Source of the DNA: Catonella sp963539695
GTDB taxonomy: Bacteria > Bacillota > Clostridia > Lachnospirales > Lachnospiraceae
Assembly (NCBI GenBank): GCA_963539695.1
Contig: CAUTOC010000007.1
Coordinates: 4,332-68,331, forward strand
Length of the DNA: 64,000 nucleotides
Reading direction: 5' to 3'
The position numbers and the translations under genes are program-made. Of this stretch, positions 17,437 through 26,321 are shown one piece after another; position 1 is the stretch's first letter; the number at the start of each line of letters is the position of its first letter. The notes under the pieces are model-generated. The model saw only the letters and a list, made by a program, of their open reading frames with translations, ran no database searches and was not told the DNA's origin.

Positions 17437-20319
17437 TTATCTTCCTCTTTTCTCTGCCCATTCTTTTTCTCTGTCTAACATCCTCTTTATATATTCCCCT
17501 GTGTAAGATTTTTTATTATTTGCTACTTCCTCAGGAGTTCCTTCCGCAATAACCTTACCTCCTCTTGCACCGCCTTCAGGACCTATATCTATAATATAAT
17601 CCGCCGTCTTAATCACATCCAAATTATGCTCAATTACAATGACAGTATTACCGCCTTCGGATAATTTGTGTAAAATATTGATAAGCTTGTGTACATCTGC
17701 AAAATGAAGTCCGGTTGTAGGCTCATCCAGCAAATAAATTGTTTTCCCCGTGCTGCGTTTACTAAGTTCAGTTGCAAGTTTGATTCGCTGTGCTTCTCCT
17801 CCTGAAAGTTCAGTTGACGGCTGCCCCAAACGAATATATCCAAGCCCTACCTCACTGAGAGTTTCTATCTTTCTTCTGATAGAAGGGATATGTTCAAAGA
17901 AAGCAAGCGACTCATCCACTGTCATATTAAGCACATCATATATAGACTTACCCTTATACCTTACTTCCAAGGTTTCACGATTGTAGCGTTTACCCTCACA
18001 AACCTCACAAGGCACATAAACATCGGGAAGGAAATTCATTTCTATCTTAACTATACCGTCACCGGAACATGCCTCACAACGACCGCCCTTTACATTAAAA
18101 CTGAATCTTCCCTTGCTATAACCCTTCGCCTTGGCATCCTGTGTTGCTGCAAAAAGGTCACGGATAAGGTCAAATACACCTGTGTAGGTAGCAGGATTTG
18201 AGCGGGGTGTTCTTCCGATAGGAGACTGATCTATATCTATTATCTTATCCAGATTCTCCACACCCAGTATTTCATCATGTTTGCCCGGTATCATTCTTGC
18301 TCTGTTTAATTTCTTTGCAAGTGCCTTATATAAAATTTCATTTACAAGACTGCTCTTACCTGAGCCTGAAACCCCCGTAACTACAGTCATAATACCGAGT
18401 GGAAATCTCACATCTATATTTTTAAGATTATTCTCTCTTGCTCCCTTTACTTCAAGAAAACCTGTCGACTTCCTGCGTCTGCTTGGAACAGGAACCTGAA
18501 GTCTGCCCGAAAGATAGGCTCCGGTCAGAGATTCTTTACATTTCATTATATCCTTAGCAGTTCCTGTAGCTATAATCTCACCACCATGCTCACCTGCTCC
18601 CGGTCCGATATCCACTATGAAATCAGCTGCAAGCATAGTGTCTTCATCATGTTCGACTACAATCAAAGTATTACCTATATCTCTAAGATTTTTAAGAGAA
18701 ACAAGCAGCTTATCATTATCCCTTTGATGAAGTCCGATACTTGGCTCATCTAAGATATAAGCAACTCCTACAAGTCCTGAACCAATCTGGGTTGCAAGTC
18801 TGATTCGCTGTGCCTCTCCGCCTGAAAGCGTACCTGTTGCTCGCGATAATGTAAGATAATCAAGTCCCACATCATTTAAAAATGACAGTCTTGCTGTTAT
18901 CTCTCTCAGTACCATATCGCCTATTTTTCTCTGAGTAGAAGTAAGCTCTACATTTTCAAAATAATTTTTTACTTCTGATATAGAAAGCTTAGTAACATCA
19001 GATATATTCTTATCTCCTACTGTTACGGCAAGGGCGGTAGGTTTAAGACGCTTTCCGCCGCAAGCTTTACATGGAGTTGTTCTCATAAAACTCTCATACT
19101 CCTGCTTGCTTGACTCTGAGAAAGTCTCTCTGTATCTTCTTTCCACATTTTTAATAAGCCCTTCAAAAGGCACATCGTATACACCTTCACCGCGTTGTCC
19201 TTTGTAATGTACCTTTACAACCTTGCCGCCCGTTCCATAAAGTATTATATCCTGTGCTTCTTTAGAAAGCTTTTCAAATGGAGTTTTAAGGTCAAAGTCA
19301 TAAGCTTTTGCAAGTGCTTCCAATGTTGAATTGGTAAAACTTCCCTTTTGGTTTGATGACTGCCAGCCAAGCACAACTATACACCCTTCTGCAAGGCTTA
19401 GACTCTCATCCGGTATCATAAGGTCAGGGTCAAATTCCATCTTATAACCAAGTCCCGAACACTCCGGGCAAGCTCCGAAAGGATTATTAAATGAAAATGT
19501 TCTAGGCTCCAACTCTTCAAGACTTATATTACAGTCAGGACAGGAAAAGCTTGACGAAAAACTGAGTCTCTCTTTGCCATTTACTTCTACTATCAATAAA
19601 CCCTCAGAAAGCTTCATTATCTGTTCAATAGAGTCAGACATACGCCTCTCAATCCCTGCCTTAACAACAAGACGATCTACTACTATTTCTATATTATGTT
19701 TTTTAGTTTTCTCAAGCTTAATCTCGTCTGACAGTTGATAAAGTTCCCCATCCACCATCACTCTTACGAAACCTGCCTTTTTGGCACTTTCAAATACCTT
19801 TACATGCTCACCTTTTCTGCCTCTTACCACAGGTGCAAGAAGCTGGATTTTAGTACCCTCAGGCAGCTTCATTATCTCATCTGCCATCTGGTCTACGGTC
19901 TGCTTATGTATCTCTTTACCACAGCTTGGACAATGTGGTACTCCCGCTCTTGCATAAAGAAGCCTCAAATAGTCATAAATTTCTGTAACTGTACCGACTG
20001 TGGAGCGTGGATTTCTATTTGTAGATTTCTGATCAATAGAAATAGCAGGTGAAAGACCTTCTATACTCTCTACCTTAGGTTTTTCCATCTGCCCTAAAAA
20101 CTGACGTGCATAAGAAGAGAGTGACTCCATATAACGCCTCTGCCCTTCTGCATAAATAGTGTCAAAAGCAAGAGAGGACTTTCCTGAACCTGAAAGTCCT
20201 GTCATTACTACAAATTTATCTCGCGGTATATCTATACATATCCCTTTTAGGTTATGCTCCCTTGCTCCTCTTATTTTGATAAAATTTTTTGAATTTTCTA
20301 TAGTTTTCTTTGCCGGCAT
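17437..20319 (-). CDS. uvrA: Excinuclease ABC subunit A
   Basis: The damage-scanning ATPase of nucleotide excision repair. The 960 residues include two ATP-binding halves, with Walker A motifs GLSGSGKSS and GVSGSGKSS, two ABC signatures with LSGGEAQR, and zinc-binding cysteines in CPDC, CPEC and the CEACSGDG..CEVCEG group. The start ATG has AGAGGAAG upstream. It lies about 180 bases downstream of the thioredoxin gene, with a LexA-type box in between, so it can have its own promoter while also lying behind uvrB. Confidence 0.97.
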   Translation of the reverse strand: MPAKKTIENSKNFIKIRGAREHNLKGICIDIPRDKFVVMTGLSGSGKSSLAFDTIYAEGQRRYMESLSSYARQFLGQMEKPKVESIEGLSPAISIDQKSTNRNPRSTVGTVTEIYDYLRLLYARAGVPHCPSCGKEIHKQTVDQMADEIMKLPEGTKIQLLAPVVRGRKGEHVKVFESAKKAGFVRVMVDGELYQLSDEIKLEKTKKHNIEIVVDRLVVKAGIERRMSDSIEQIMKLSEGLLIVEVNGKERLSFSSSFSCPDCNISLEELEPRTFSFNNPFGACPECSGLGYKMEFDPDLMIPDESLSLAEGCIVVLGWQSSNQKGSFTNSTLEALAKAYDFDLKTPFEKLSKEAQDIILYGTGGKVVKVHYKGQRGEGVYDVPFEGLIKNVERRYRETFSESSKQEYESFMRTTPCKACGGKRLKPTALAVTVGDKNISDVTKLSISEVKNYFENVELTSTQRKIGDMVLREITARLSFLNDVGLDYLTLSRATGTLSGGEAQRIRLATQIGSGLVGVAYILDEPSIGLHQRDNDKLLVSLKNLRDIGNTLIVVEHDEDTMLAADFIVDIGPGAGEHGGEIIATGTAKDIMKCKESLTGAYLSGRLQVPVPSRRRKSTGFLEVKGARENNLKNIDVRFPLGIMTVVTGVSGSGKSSLVNEILYKALAKKLNRARMIPGKHDEILGVENLDKIIDIDQSPIGRTPRSNPATYTGVFDLIRDLFAATQDAKAKGYSKGRFSFNVKGGRCEACSGDGIVKIEMNFLPDVYVPCEVCEGKRYNRETLEVRYKGKSIYDVLNMTVDESLAFFEHIPSIRRKIETLSEVGLGYIRLGQPSTELSGGEAQRIKLATELSKRSTGKTIYLLDEPTTGLHFADVHKLINILHKLSEGGNTVIVIEHNLDVIKTADYIIDIGPEGGARGGKVIAEGTPEEVANNKKSYTGEYIKRMLDREKEWAEKRGR

Positions 20320-20442
20320 ATTCTTCCTCTTATATAATATATATGTAAAAATATCAAAACCAAATGCAAGACTGCTTGCAAGAGGATTTGTTATAATCTT
20401 TAATTATCATAACAGAAAGAAATATTTTTTTCAAGCATTTCT

Positions 20443-20456
20443 CGAACAAATGTTTA
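20443..20456. promoter_or_regulatory. LexA/DinR-type SOS box upstream of uvrA
   Basis: The sequence CGAACAAATGTTTA matches the Gram-positive consensus CGAACRNRYGTTYG except for the last base. It lies 124 bases upstream of the uvrA start in the gap after the thioredoxin gene. LexA control of uvrA is known in other Firmicutes; here it is inferred from the site. Confidence 0.65.
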
Positions 20457-20499
20457 GTTTTATTCACCTATTTATCACATAATATTTACTATAATTCTC

Positions 20500-21219
20500 T
20501 TATTTACTCTCTATCCAGTCAATCAAATCCCATACCGTCATATTCATCATATAACCGCCAACTTTGATAAGCTTGCCGTTTTCATAAAGATGTAAAGTAG
20601 GAAAACTTTCAATTCCCTGACTCTCTATCAGTTCTTCCTCTTCATCAGCATCAACATCGGTAAACTTATATAATCCTCTTATCTTAGCAGCTTCCTTATA
20701 TATAGGCTTTAAAAGCTGACAATATCCGCACCACTTTGCACCATAATCAACTATTACCTTACCCTTAGCTTTCAACACTTCTTTATTAAAATTTTTACCG
20801 GTGACTTTTATAACCTTTCCAAATGCCTTCTTTTTTTTACTTAAAATTTTAATTTTCAAAGTTTTACTTACTTTTTTGTTGCCGTCAAGCATAATCTTAA
20901 CTTTAACATCACCACTTTTTATAGCTGTAATTTTAATATTATTATCTTCAGTATTTTCTATTTTAATTTTTTCATCATCCTTTGAAGTTATTACAACATC
21001 TTCATTCTTTTTTGATGTATTAACTTTTACTACTATGTCTGCATCTTTCTCATAACCGATAATTATTTTTTCATTAACTTCCATTGTAATGCTTTTCTTT
21101 GAAAGTACAATCTCATCTGCCTTTTTCTTAGTGGCTGCAAATGTATTCGGCTTAATTGCAAATAATAAATTTGCAAGGCAAACTATAAGTAACATGGTTT
21201 TAAAAATTTTCTTTAACAT
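20500..21219 (-). CDS. Exported thioredoxin-like protein with an N-terminal Ig-like domain
   Basis: The 239-residue product has a signal peptide (about residues 1-28, ending near TFAA). Residues about 35-125 are built from short beta strands with the pattern of a bacterial Ig-like (Big) domain (IVLSKKSITMEVNEKIII, AIKSGDVKVKIML). From about residue 135 there is a thioredoxin fold with VDYGAKWCGYCQLLKP and the cis-proline turn in FPTLHLYENG. The redox pair is Cys-Gly-Tyr-Cys. It would act outside the membrane, probably on disulfides of envelope proteins, and the Ig-like part may anchor or position it. It is placed between uvrB and uvrA, which has no obvious functional reason. Confidence 0.82.
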   Translation of the reverse strand: MLKKIFKTMLLIVCLANLLFAIKPNTFAATKKKADEIVLSKKSITMEVNEKIIIGYEKDADIVVKVNTSKKNEDVVITSKDDEKIKIENTEDNNIKITAIKSGDVKVKIMLDGNKKVSKTLKIKILSKKKKAFGKVIKVTGKNFNKEVLKAKGKVIVDYGAKWCGYCQLLKPIYKEAAKIRGLYKFTDVDADEEEELIESQGIESFPTLHLYENGKLIKVGGYMMNMTVWDLIDWIESK

Positions 21220-21256
21220 AAATAACCTCTTTTCTTTATTTTAATTTTTTTTACAT

Positions 21257-23248
21257 TTACATAGCTGTAATATCCACCAAATGTTTTTTAAGTTCTATAA
21301 TCTCGTCCCTAAGCTTAGCAGCCGTCTCAAAGTTAAGCTCAACCGCCGCCTGATTCATTTTCTTTGTAAGTTCCTTAATTACTGCCTTTAATTCAGTCTC
21401 ACTCATAGATTCTGCATCTTTTATAATCTTTGAGCTGTCCTCTTCAACCTTCTTTGAAATGCTTATTAAATCCCTTACCTTTTTCTTTATAGTCTGAGGC
21501 ACTATGCCATGCTCTTCATTGTACTTCATCTGTATGGCACGCCTTCTCTCAGTCTCTGTTATTGCTCTATTCATAGAGCCTGTAATAGTATCAGCATACA
21601 TTATTACATGCCCGTCTGCATTTCTTGCAGCCCTGCCTATGGTCTGAATAAGCGAAGTCTCTGAACGAAGAAAGCCTTCTTTATCCGCATCAAGTATGGC
21701 AACCAGGGTAATCTCGGGAATATCAAGTCCTTCTCTGAGCAAGTTAATACCTACCAGTACATCAAATACATCAAGACGCATATCTCTTATAATTTCAGAC
21801 CTTTCAAGGGTGTCTATATCCGAATGGAGATATCTCACTCTTATACCTGCTTCCCTCATATAATCAGTAAGGTCTTCCGCCATTTTCTTGGTAAGTGTTG
21901 TTACCAAAACCTTATTTTTCTTTTCAGTTTCCTTTTTTACTTCACTTATTAAATCATCTATCTGTCCTGCTGTAGGCTTTACAATAATCTCAGGATCTAC
22001 AAGTCCTGTAGGTCTTATTATCTGCTCTGTTCTAAGCAGTTCATGCTTTGCCTCATACTCAGACGGGGTTGCCGAGACAAAGAGCATACGGTCTATTTTA
22101 TTTTCAAATTCAGGAAAATTAAGCGGTCTGTTGTCAAGTGCAGAGGGAAGTCTAAAACCATAGTCTACAAGTGTAGTCTTTCTTGAACGGTCTCCTGCAT
22201 ACATTCCACCAATCTGTGGTATGGTAATATGTGACTCATCCACTATAATTAAAAACTCATCAGGGAAGTAATCTATAAGTGTAAACGGCATACTTCCTGA
22301 AGGTCTGCCCGAAAGAGGTCCTGAATAGTTCTCTATTCCTGAACAAAACCCTGTCTCACGCATCATTTCTATGTCAAAATTAGTTCTTTCTTTTATACGC
22401 TGAGCCTCTATTAACTTATCTTCACTTTTGAAATATTTGATACGCAAATCCAATTCTTCTTCTAGTTTTGATAATGCCTCTTTCATTTTCTCAGGAGCAA
22501 CTACATAATGGGAAGCCGGAAATACAACCACATGGGCAAGTTCTGCCACTGTAGTTCCTGTAAGCACATCTATTTCAGAAATTCTGTCTATTTCATCTCC
22601 AAAAAACTCCAGCCTTACAGCTTTATCGGTAGAAGCTACAGGAAAGATTTCCACCACATCACCGCGAATCCTAAATGTACCACGCTTAAAGTCCATATCA
22701 TTTCTGGTGTACTGAATATCTATGAGCCTTCTCACAACTTCTTCCATATCCTTAATCTGTCCCGGGCGAACTGAAAGTGTCATATCCTCATAGTCAATAG
22801 GATCTCCAAGTCCATAAATACAACTCACACTTGAAACCACAACTACATCTTTTCTCTCCGAAAGTGCCGCTGTAGCAGAGTGTCGAAGTTTATCTATCTC
22901 GTCATTAATTGCAGAATCTTTTTCTATGTATGTGTCTGAAGATGGTACATAGGCTTCAGGCTGATAGTAGTCATAGTACGACACAAAGTATTCTACTGCG
23001 TTCTCAGGGAAGAATTCTTTGAACTCACCATAGAGCTGAGCAGCTAAGGTTTTATTATGTGAAATGACAAGGGTAGGCAGGTTTAGTTTGGCTATGACAT
23101 TTGCCATTGTAAATGTCTTGCCTGAACCCGTAACCCCAAGCAGTGTCTGGAACCCATTGCCTTCTTTGAAGCCTGTGGCAAGCTCCTCAATAGCCTGTGG
23201 CTGGTCTCCGGTTGGGGCATATTCGCTGTGTAAAATGAAGTGATCCAT
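21257..23248 (-). CDS. uvrB: Excinuclease ABC subunit B
   Basis: The damage-verifying helicase-like subunit of nucleotide excision repair. At 663 residues it has a usual length. Walker A is GVTGSGKTFTMANV, the beta-hairpin region is SYYDYYQPEAYVP, and the helicase motifs include DESHITIPQIGGM and QTIGRAARN. The C-terminal UVR motif (AAVELNFETAAKLRDEI) binds UvrC. The ATG is preceded by AGGAG with eight bases of spacing. No LexA-type box could be found in the 320 bases upstream. Confidence 0.97.
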   Translation of the reverse strand: MDHFILHSEYAPTGDQPQAIEELATGFKEGNGFQTLLGVTGSGKTFTMANVIAKLNLPTLVISHNKTLAAQLYGEFKEFFPENAVEYFVSYYDYYQPEAYVPSSDTYIEKDSAINDEIDKLRHSATAALSERKDVVVVSSVSCIYGLGDPIDYEDMTLSVRPGQIKDMEEVVRRLIDIQYTRNDMDFKRGTFRIRGDVVEIFPVASTDKAVRLEFFGDEIDRISEIDVLTGTTVAELAHVVVFPASHYVVAPEKMKEALSKLEEELDLRIKYFKSEDKLIEAQRIKERTNFDIEMMRETGFCSGIENYSGPLSGRPSGSMPFTLIDYFPDEFLIIVDESHITIPQIGGMYAGDRSRKTTLVDYGFRLPSALDNRPLNFPEFENKIDRMLFVSATPSEYEAKHELLRTEQIIRPTGLVDPEIIVKPTAGQIDDLISEVKKETEKKNKVLVTTLTKKMAEDLTDYMREAGIRVRYLHSDIDTLERSEIIRDMRLDVFDVLVGINLLREGLDIPEITLVAILDADKEGFLRSETSLIQTIGRAARNADGHVIMYADTITGSMNRAITETERRRAIQMKYNEEHGIVPQTIKKKVRDLISISKKVEEDSSKIIKDAESMSETELKAVIKELTKKMNQAAVELNFETAAKLRDEIIELKKHLVDITAM

Positions 23249-23628
23249 GGTTAAATTCTCCTAAAAGTCATAGTAAAAAAGTTCGCCTATTCGCCGGAAA
23301 TTCGTAATCATGCGTTCTCTAAAAGCTTCGTCATTTTGCACAAAGGGTCTAAAATACGAATCTAGGTCACCAAAACCATATCGTGGGACTGGCTGAAACT
23401 CAGTAATACTGCATGCTACAGGCGATTTTATAAGTCACTAAATGGGTCATTTTTAGTATAAATATAGCATAAAAAACAGAAAAAGTACAGAAAAGAGGAG
23501 TCCGGAAATTTGCGGCTTACAGGCTCCTAAATTGATGTTTTTTAATATTTTATTGGTTTTTGGTCATACATGAGGGCTAATTTTGATTGGATTTTGGTTC
23601 GTTTTGAGCGGACAAAATTTTGCTATAG
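23249..23628. other. Gene-free stretch upstream of uvrB
   Basis: This holds the likely uvrB promoter region and degraded sequence. Two similar stretches, CCGGAAATTCG near 23290 and CCGGAAATTTGCGG near 23505, may be remains of a mobile or repeated element. The right end borders the broken Rpn-family genes. No coding frame is convincing. Confidence 0.35.
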
Positions 23629-23823
23629 TTATGCCAAAACTTTATCATTTTTTTCGATTATCATTTTTATTTCTTCCACACTCTTATCAGTGGCAATTGA
23701 AATTTGTTCTAATGAAAATTTGTTTTTATACATATTCATTACAAAATCTATTAAATTCTTTGCTGTTACCTCTGCTGTTACCCTATCCTCTATTCCCTGA
23801 CCTAAATTACACATAGTATCCAC
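23629..23823 (-). pseudogene. C-terminal fragment of an Rpn/PD-(D/E)XK family protein
   Basis: The 64 residues repeat the tail of the neighbouring broken gene: MCNLGQGIEDRV then FVMNMYKNKFSLEQISIATDKSVEEIKMIIEKN. About two thirds of the positions agree. It is only the last part of a family whose full proteins have about 280-300 residues. It looks like a leftover of a second copy after an internal deletion, placed 14 bases after the first copy's stop. A site AGGAAGTG precedes the ATG, so a short peptide could be made. Confidence 0.6.
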
Positions 23824-23837
23824 TTCCTTTAGTACTA

Positions 23838-24763
23838 CTATACTAATACTGCCTCATTCTCTTCAATTATCTTTTTTACTTCATCTATACTCTTTTTTGT
23901 CGCAAGAGAAATTTGTTCCAATGAGAATTTGTTCTTATACATATTCATAACAACCTCTTCAAGTGTCTCATCTACAATTCCTTGGCTTAAATTACACATA
24001 TCACCCACATCCTTTCTCAAATTATCATTTACTGGAATTTTATATTCTTTTTCAATAATTTCCAGTTTTTCACTTGTAGTAAGCTTCTTAGACACCAATG
24101 CTACCAGTAAACGATGCAACTCATACTTCTCATCGTGTTCAGGTAAGTCCTTTGCAAGACCGATTAACACGATATTAATCATGTCCTGCTTTCCTTCCCA
24201 TTTCTTAGAACCTAAAACTTTCCTATTAGCTAACCCATAATAATCCAAACTGTTTTCAGGCATATTCATACAAATCCATATTGTATGAACGCACTTTATA
24301 TCATCATAATTAGTATTTACAAAGTCTCTTTCTTTCTGAGAAGATACTAACCTACAGGCATAGAAAATTCCCCTATTTAAGATATGATATTCTGAGGTAT
24401 ACCTTTCTGTGCTTCAATATTTATTATAATCTGTGATACTCCATCTTTCAGTCTCACATAAAACACAATATCAAATCTTACCGTACCTTCATTTATATCT
24501 ATACTTTCTGAATTAAGTCCTGCTATCCTTTTTCCATCCTGCTTTATATTAGTAAGTCCAGGTTCAACTGGTACAGAACCTATATAGGGTTCTCCTTCAA
24601 TATATCCTTCCACATCTTTAGGATTAATCCCTTTGAATTCTTCTACTGTACTTGCAAGAATATGTGCGAGAATGCTCTTGTTTCCTAAAAGCCTTTTGGC
24701 ATTCTCATCATACTGTGCCTTATCTCCTGCAGAATTAACTGCATTTTTTATTTCTGTATTCAA
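23838..24763 (-). pseudogene. Rpn-family nuclease/transposase-like gene, frameshifted
   Basis: The first part (TTG start at 24763, 128 residues) contains RFDIVFYVRLKDG and INIEAQKG, which fits the D and E-x-Q core of PD-(D/E)XK nucleases in the Rpn/YhgA-like family. Its frame ends at 24377. The remaining family sequence (EYHILNRGIFYACRLVSSQ, then KERDFVNTNYDDIK and WICMNMPENS) continues in another frame down to the stop at 23838. A single indel near 24385-24395 therefore breaks the gene. The family promotes recombination in Escherichia coli and often occurs as many decayed copies in Lachnospiraceae genomes. A terminator hairpin lies just upstream. Confidence 0.78.
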
Positions 24764-24845
24764 GACTACATCACTCCTTGCCTTTCTTTATATAATTATA
24801 TGATAAAATAAATATCTACGCAACCTGATTTAAAATTAAAAAAAG

Positions 24846-24879
24846 AGGAATAACACTTAAACAATCTAAGCTTATTCCT
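24846..24879 (-). terminator. Hairpin terminator upstream of the Rpn-family gene
   Basis: On the minus strand the arms AGGAATAA and TTATTCCT enclose an 18-base loop, followed by CTTTTTTTAA. It would stop transcription coming from the unknown gene at 25016-25372. A near copy of it lies at 25432-25470. Confidence 0.7.
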
Positions 24880-25015
24880 TTTCTAAACATACTCTTCAAT
24901 TCTAGGCTTTATATCTATATTATCATTTCCTCAATACATAATAGAGAGCGGGAACTTCCTTCCAGCTTGAGACTGTCTTTAACGGTATACCTGAAGATAT
25001 AAGACCAAAAATCGA

Positions 25016-25372
25016 TTATGGAAACACATACGCAAAATTATGGTGAGAAAAACCATCTACTACAATAACAAGAAACTTTGCTTGTCCTTCATCTTCATTT
25101 TCAGCTGCTCCCATAGCAAATGAGAGCTTATTAAGTTCGTAAATATTATCTTTAAACCATTCTAGCATTGTATTGTATAAATTTATATCATAGTTTTTTA
25201 ATGTTGTAGCATTTAAACTCTTATGAGCTACCTGTAGAGCATAGCTTTTAAAATTTGACTTATTTCCGTATTTTTCTATTATAGAAATAGCATCATCTGC
25301 AGCTGCCCAAAATAGTCGAATCGCTCTCTGAACTACATTTTTTATTTTTGTATTCAAAATTACAACTCTCAC
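25016..25372 (-). CDS. Unrecognised protein with a start region copied from the Rpn-family gene
   Basis: A 118-residue frame. The first about 12 residues (LNTKIKNVV) and the upstream 140 bases closely resemble those of the neighbouring Rpn-family gene (LNTEIKNAV), whereas the rest (AAADDAISIIEKYG, NTMLEWFKDNIYELN, FLVIVVDGFSHHNF) is unrelated to that family and not recognised. Just after the stop, another frame continues with SSGIPLKTVSSWKEV and ends near 24925, so the gene may be frameshifted near its end. The start is a GTG at 25372 or a TTG five codons later. A chimeric, partly decayed gene is the best reading. Confidence 0.45.
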   Translation of the reverse strand: MRVVILNTKIKNVVQRAIRLFWAAADDAISIIEKYGNKSNFKSYALQVAHKSLNATTLKNYDINLYNTMLEWFKDNIYELNKLSFAMGAAENEDEGQAKFLVIVVDGFSHHNFAYVFP

Positions 25373-25431
25373 TATCTTTCTTTATGTGATTATATGCCAA
25401 AAATACTTGATAAACAACTCAATTAAAATAA

Positions 25432-25470
25432 AAAGAGGAATAATACTTATCAAATTAAGCTTATTCCTCT
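25432..25470 (-). terminator. Hairpin terminator of the peroxiredoxin gene
   Basis: The arms AAGAGGAATAA and TTATTCCTCTT form an 11-base-pair stem, followed on the minus strand by TTTTATTTT. It lies 39 bases after the peroxiredoxin stop. Confidence 0.75.
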
Positions 25471-25508
25471 TTATTAAAATTATAAATCCTTCTTACTTTC
25501 TACGCTTT

Positions 25509-26177
25509 TTACTTTTCTCTCCTAAAACAAAGAAACCAATCAAGGCAATATTGATCCTCTGTCTGACTTTCCATACGCTCTTTAGCAGTTCCGCAACTTC
25601 CTGCTGTAGGCACAATAACATCATCACCCGGACGCCAATCGGCAGGAGTTGCACAGTTGTCTGCATCTGCCTTTTGGAGTGCAAGAATAATCCTCTTAAT
25701 TTCATCAAAATTTCTGCCTGTTGAAAGAGGGTAATAGAGAATTGTACGAATTTTTCCATTAGGATCAATTACAAATACCGCCCTTACTGCCTGAGTATTT
25801 GAAGCTCCCGGCTGAATCATCCCATATTTATTTGCAACTTCCATGCGAATATCTTCAATAAGAGGAAATGTAACATTGATATTCTTCATTCCATTCCACT
25901 CTATTTCCTGAATCTTACGAAGCCAAGCAATATGAGCATAAAGAGAGTCTACTGAAAGCCCAATCAGTTCAGTATTAATAGCCTTAAACTCCTCCAACAT
26001 AGAACCGAAAGTCATAAATTCTGTTGTGCAAACCGGGGTAAAATCGGCAGGATGTGAAAACAGAATAACCCATTTTCCTCTGTAATCTGCAGGAAAATGT
26101 ATTTCTCCTTGTGTTGTCACTGCATCAAATGCAGGTGCATCTTCTCCTATAAGAGGCATTGTTATTTTTTCTTCCAT
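25509..26177 (-). CDS. Peroxiredoxin, Prx6-like AhpC/TSA family
   Basis: The 222-residue protein reduces peroxides. The peroxidatic cysteine is in FTPVCTTEF (about residue 50), and the C-terminal extension with DWRPGDDVIVP is typical of the Prx6/AhpC2 subgroup. A second cysteine in TAGSCGTAKERM and two more near the end (YCLDWFLC) could resolve the sulfenic acid. The ATG follows AAGGAG by eight bases. The gene is divergent from an AraC regulator, and the two share an inverted repeat at 26229-26249 that may control both. No dedicated reductase such as AhpF is beside it. Confidence 0.9.
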   Translation of the reverse strand: MEEKITMPLIGEDAPAFDAVTTQGEIHFPADYRGKWVILFSHPADFTPVCTTEFMTFGSMLEEFKAINTELIGLSVDSLYAHIAWLRKIQEIEWNGMKNINVTFPLIEDIRMEVANKYGMIQPGASNTQAVRAVFVIDPNGKIRTILYYPLSTGRNFDEIKRIILALQKADADNCATPADWRPGDDVIVPTAGSCGTAKERMESQTEDQYCLDWFLCFRREK

Positions 26178-26228
26178 AATTAAATTCTCCTTTCATAAAT
26201 CCAAATTATCTGTTTTAAATATCTTATC

Positions 26229-26249
26229 AGAACATTTGTAATTTGTTCT
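26229..26249. promoter_or_regulatory. Inverted repeat in the peroxiredoxin/AraC divergent promoter
   Basis: The arms AGAACA and TGTTCT are separated by nine bases. The repeat overlaps the likely -35 box of the AraC gene (TTGTAA at 26236-26241, 17 bases before TATAAT at 26259-26264) and the likely -35 of the peroxiredoxin gene on the other strand. It is a candidate operator for the AraC protein. Confidence 0.5.
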
Positions 26250-26321
26250 ATATAATAGTATAATATAATATTATAAGTATTAATTATTGTATTTTTTGCT
26301 ATAAAAATAGGAGAATTTTCT

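Noticed and set aside
23249..23500. LexA box upstream of uvrB
   Set aside because: Sequences such as GTTCGCC and CGAATAGG occur, but no site with the CGAAC-N4-GTTCG spacing is present.
26259..26275. PerR box before the peroxiredoxin gene
   Set aside because: The AT palindrome is even-centred and does not fit TTATAATNATTATAA; it is better explained by the -10 region.
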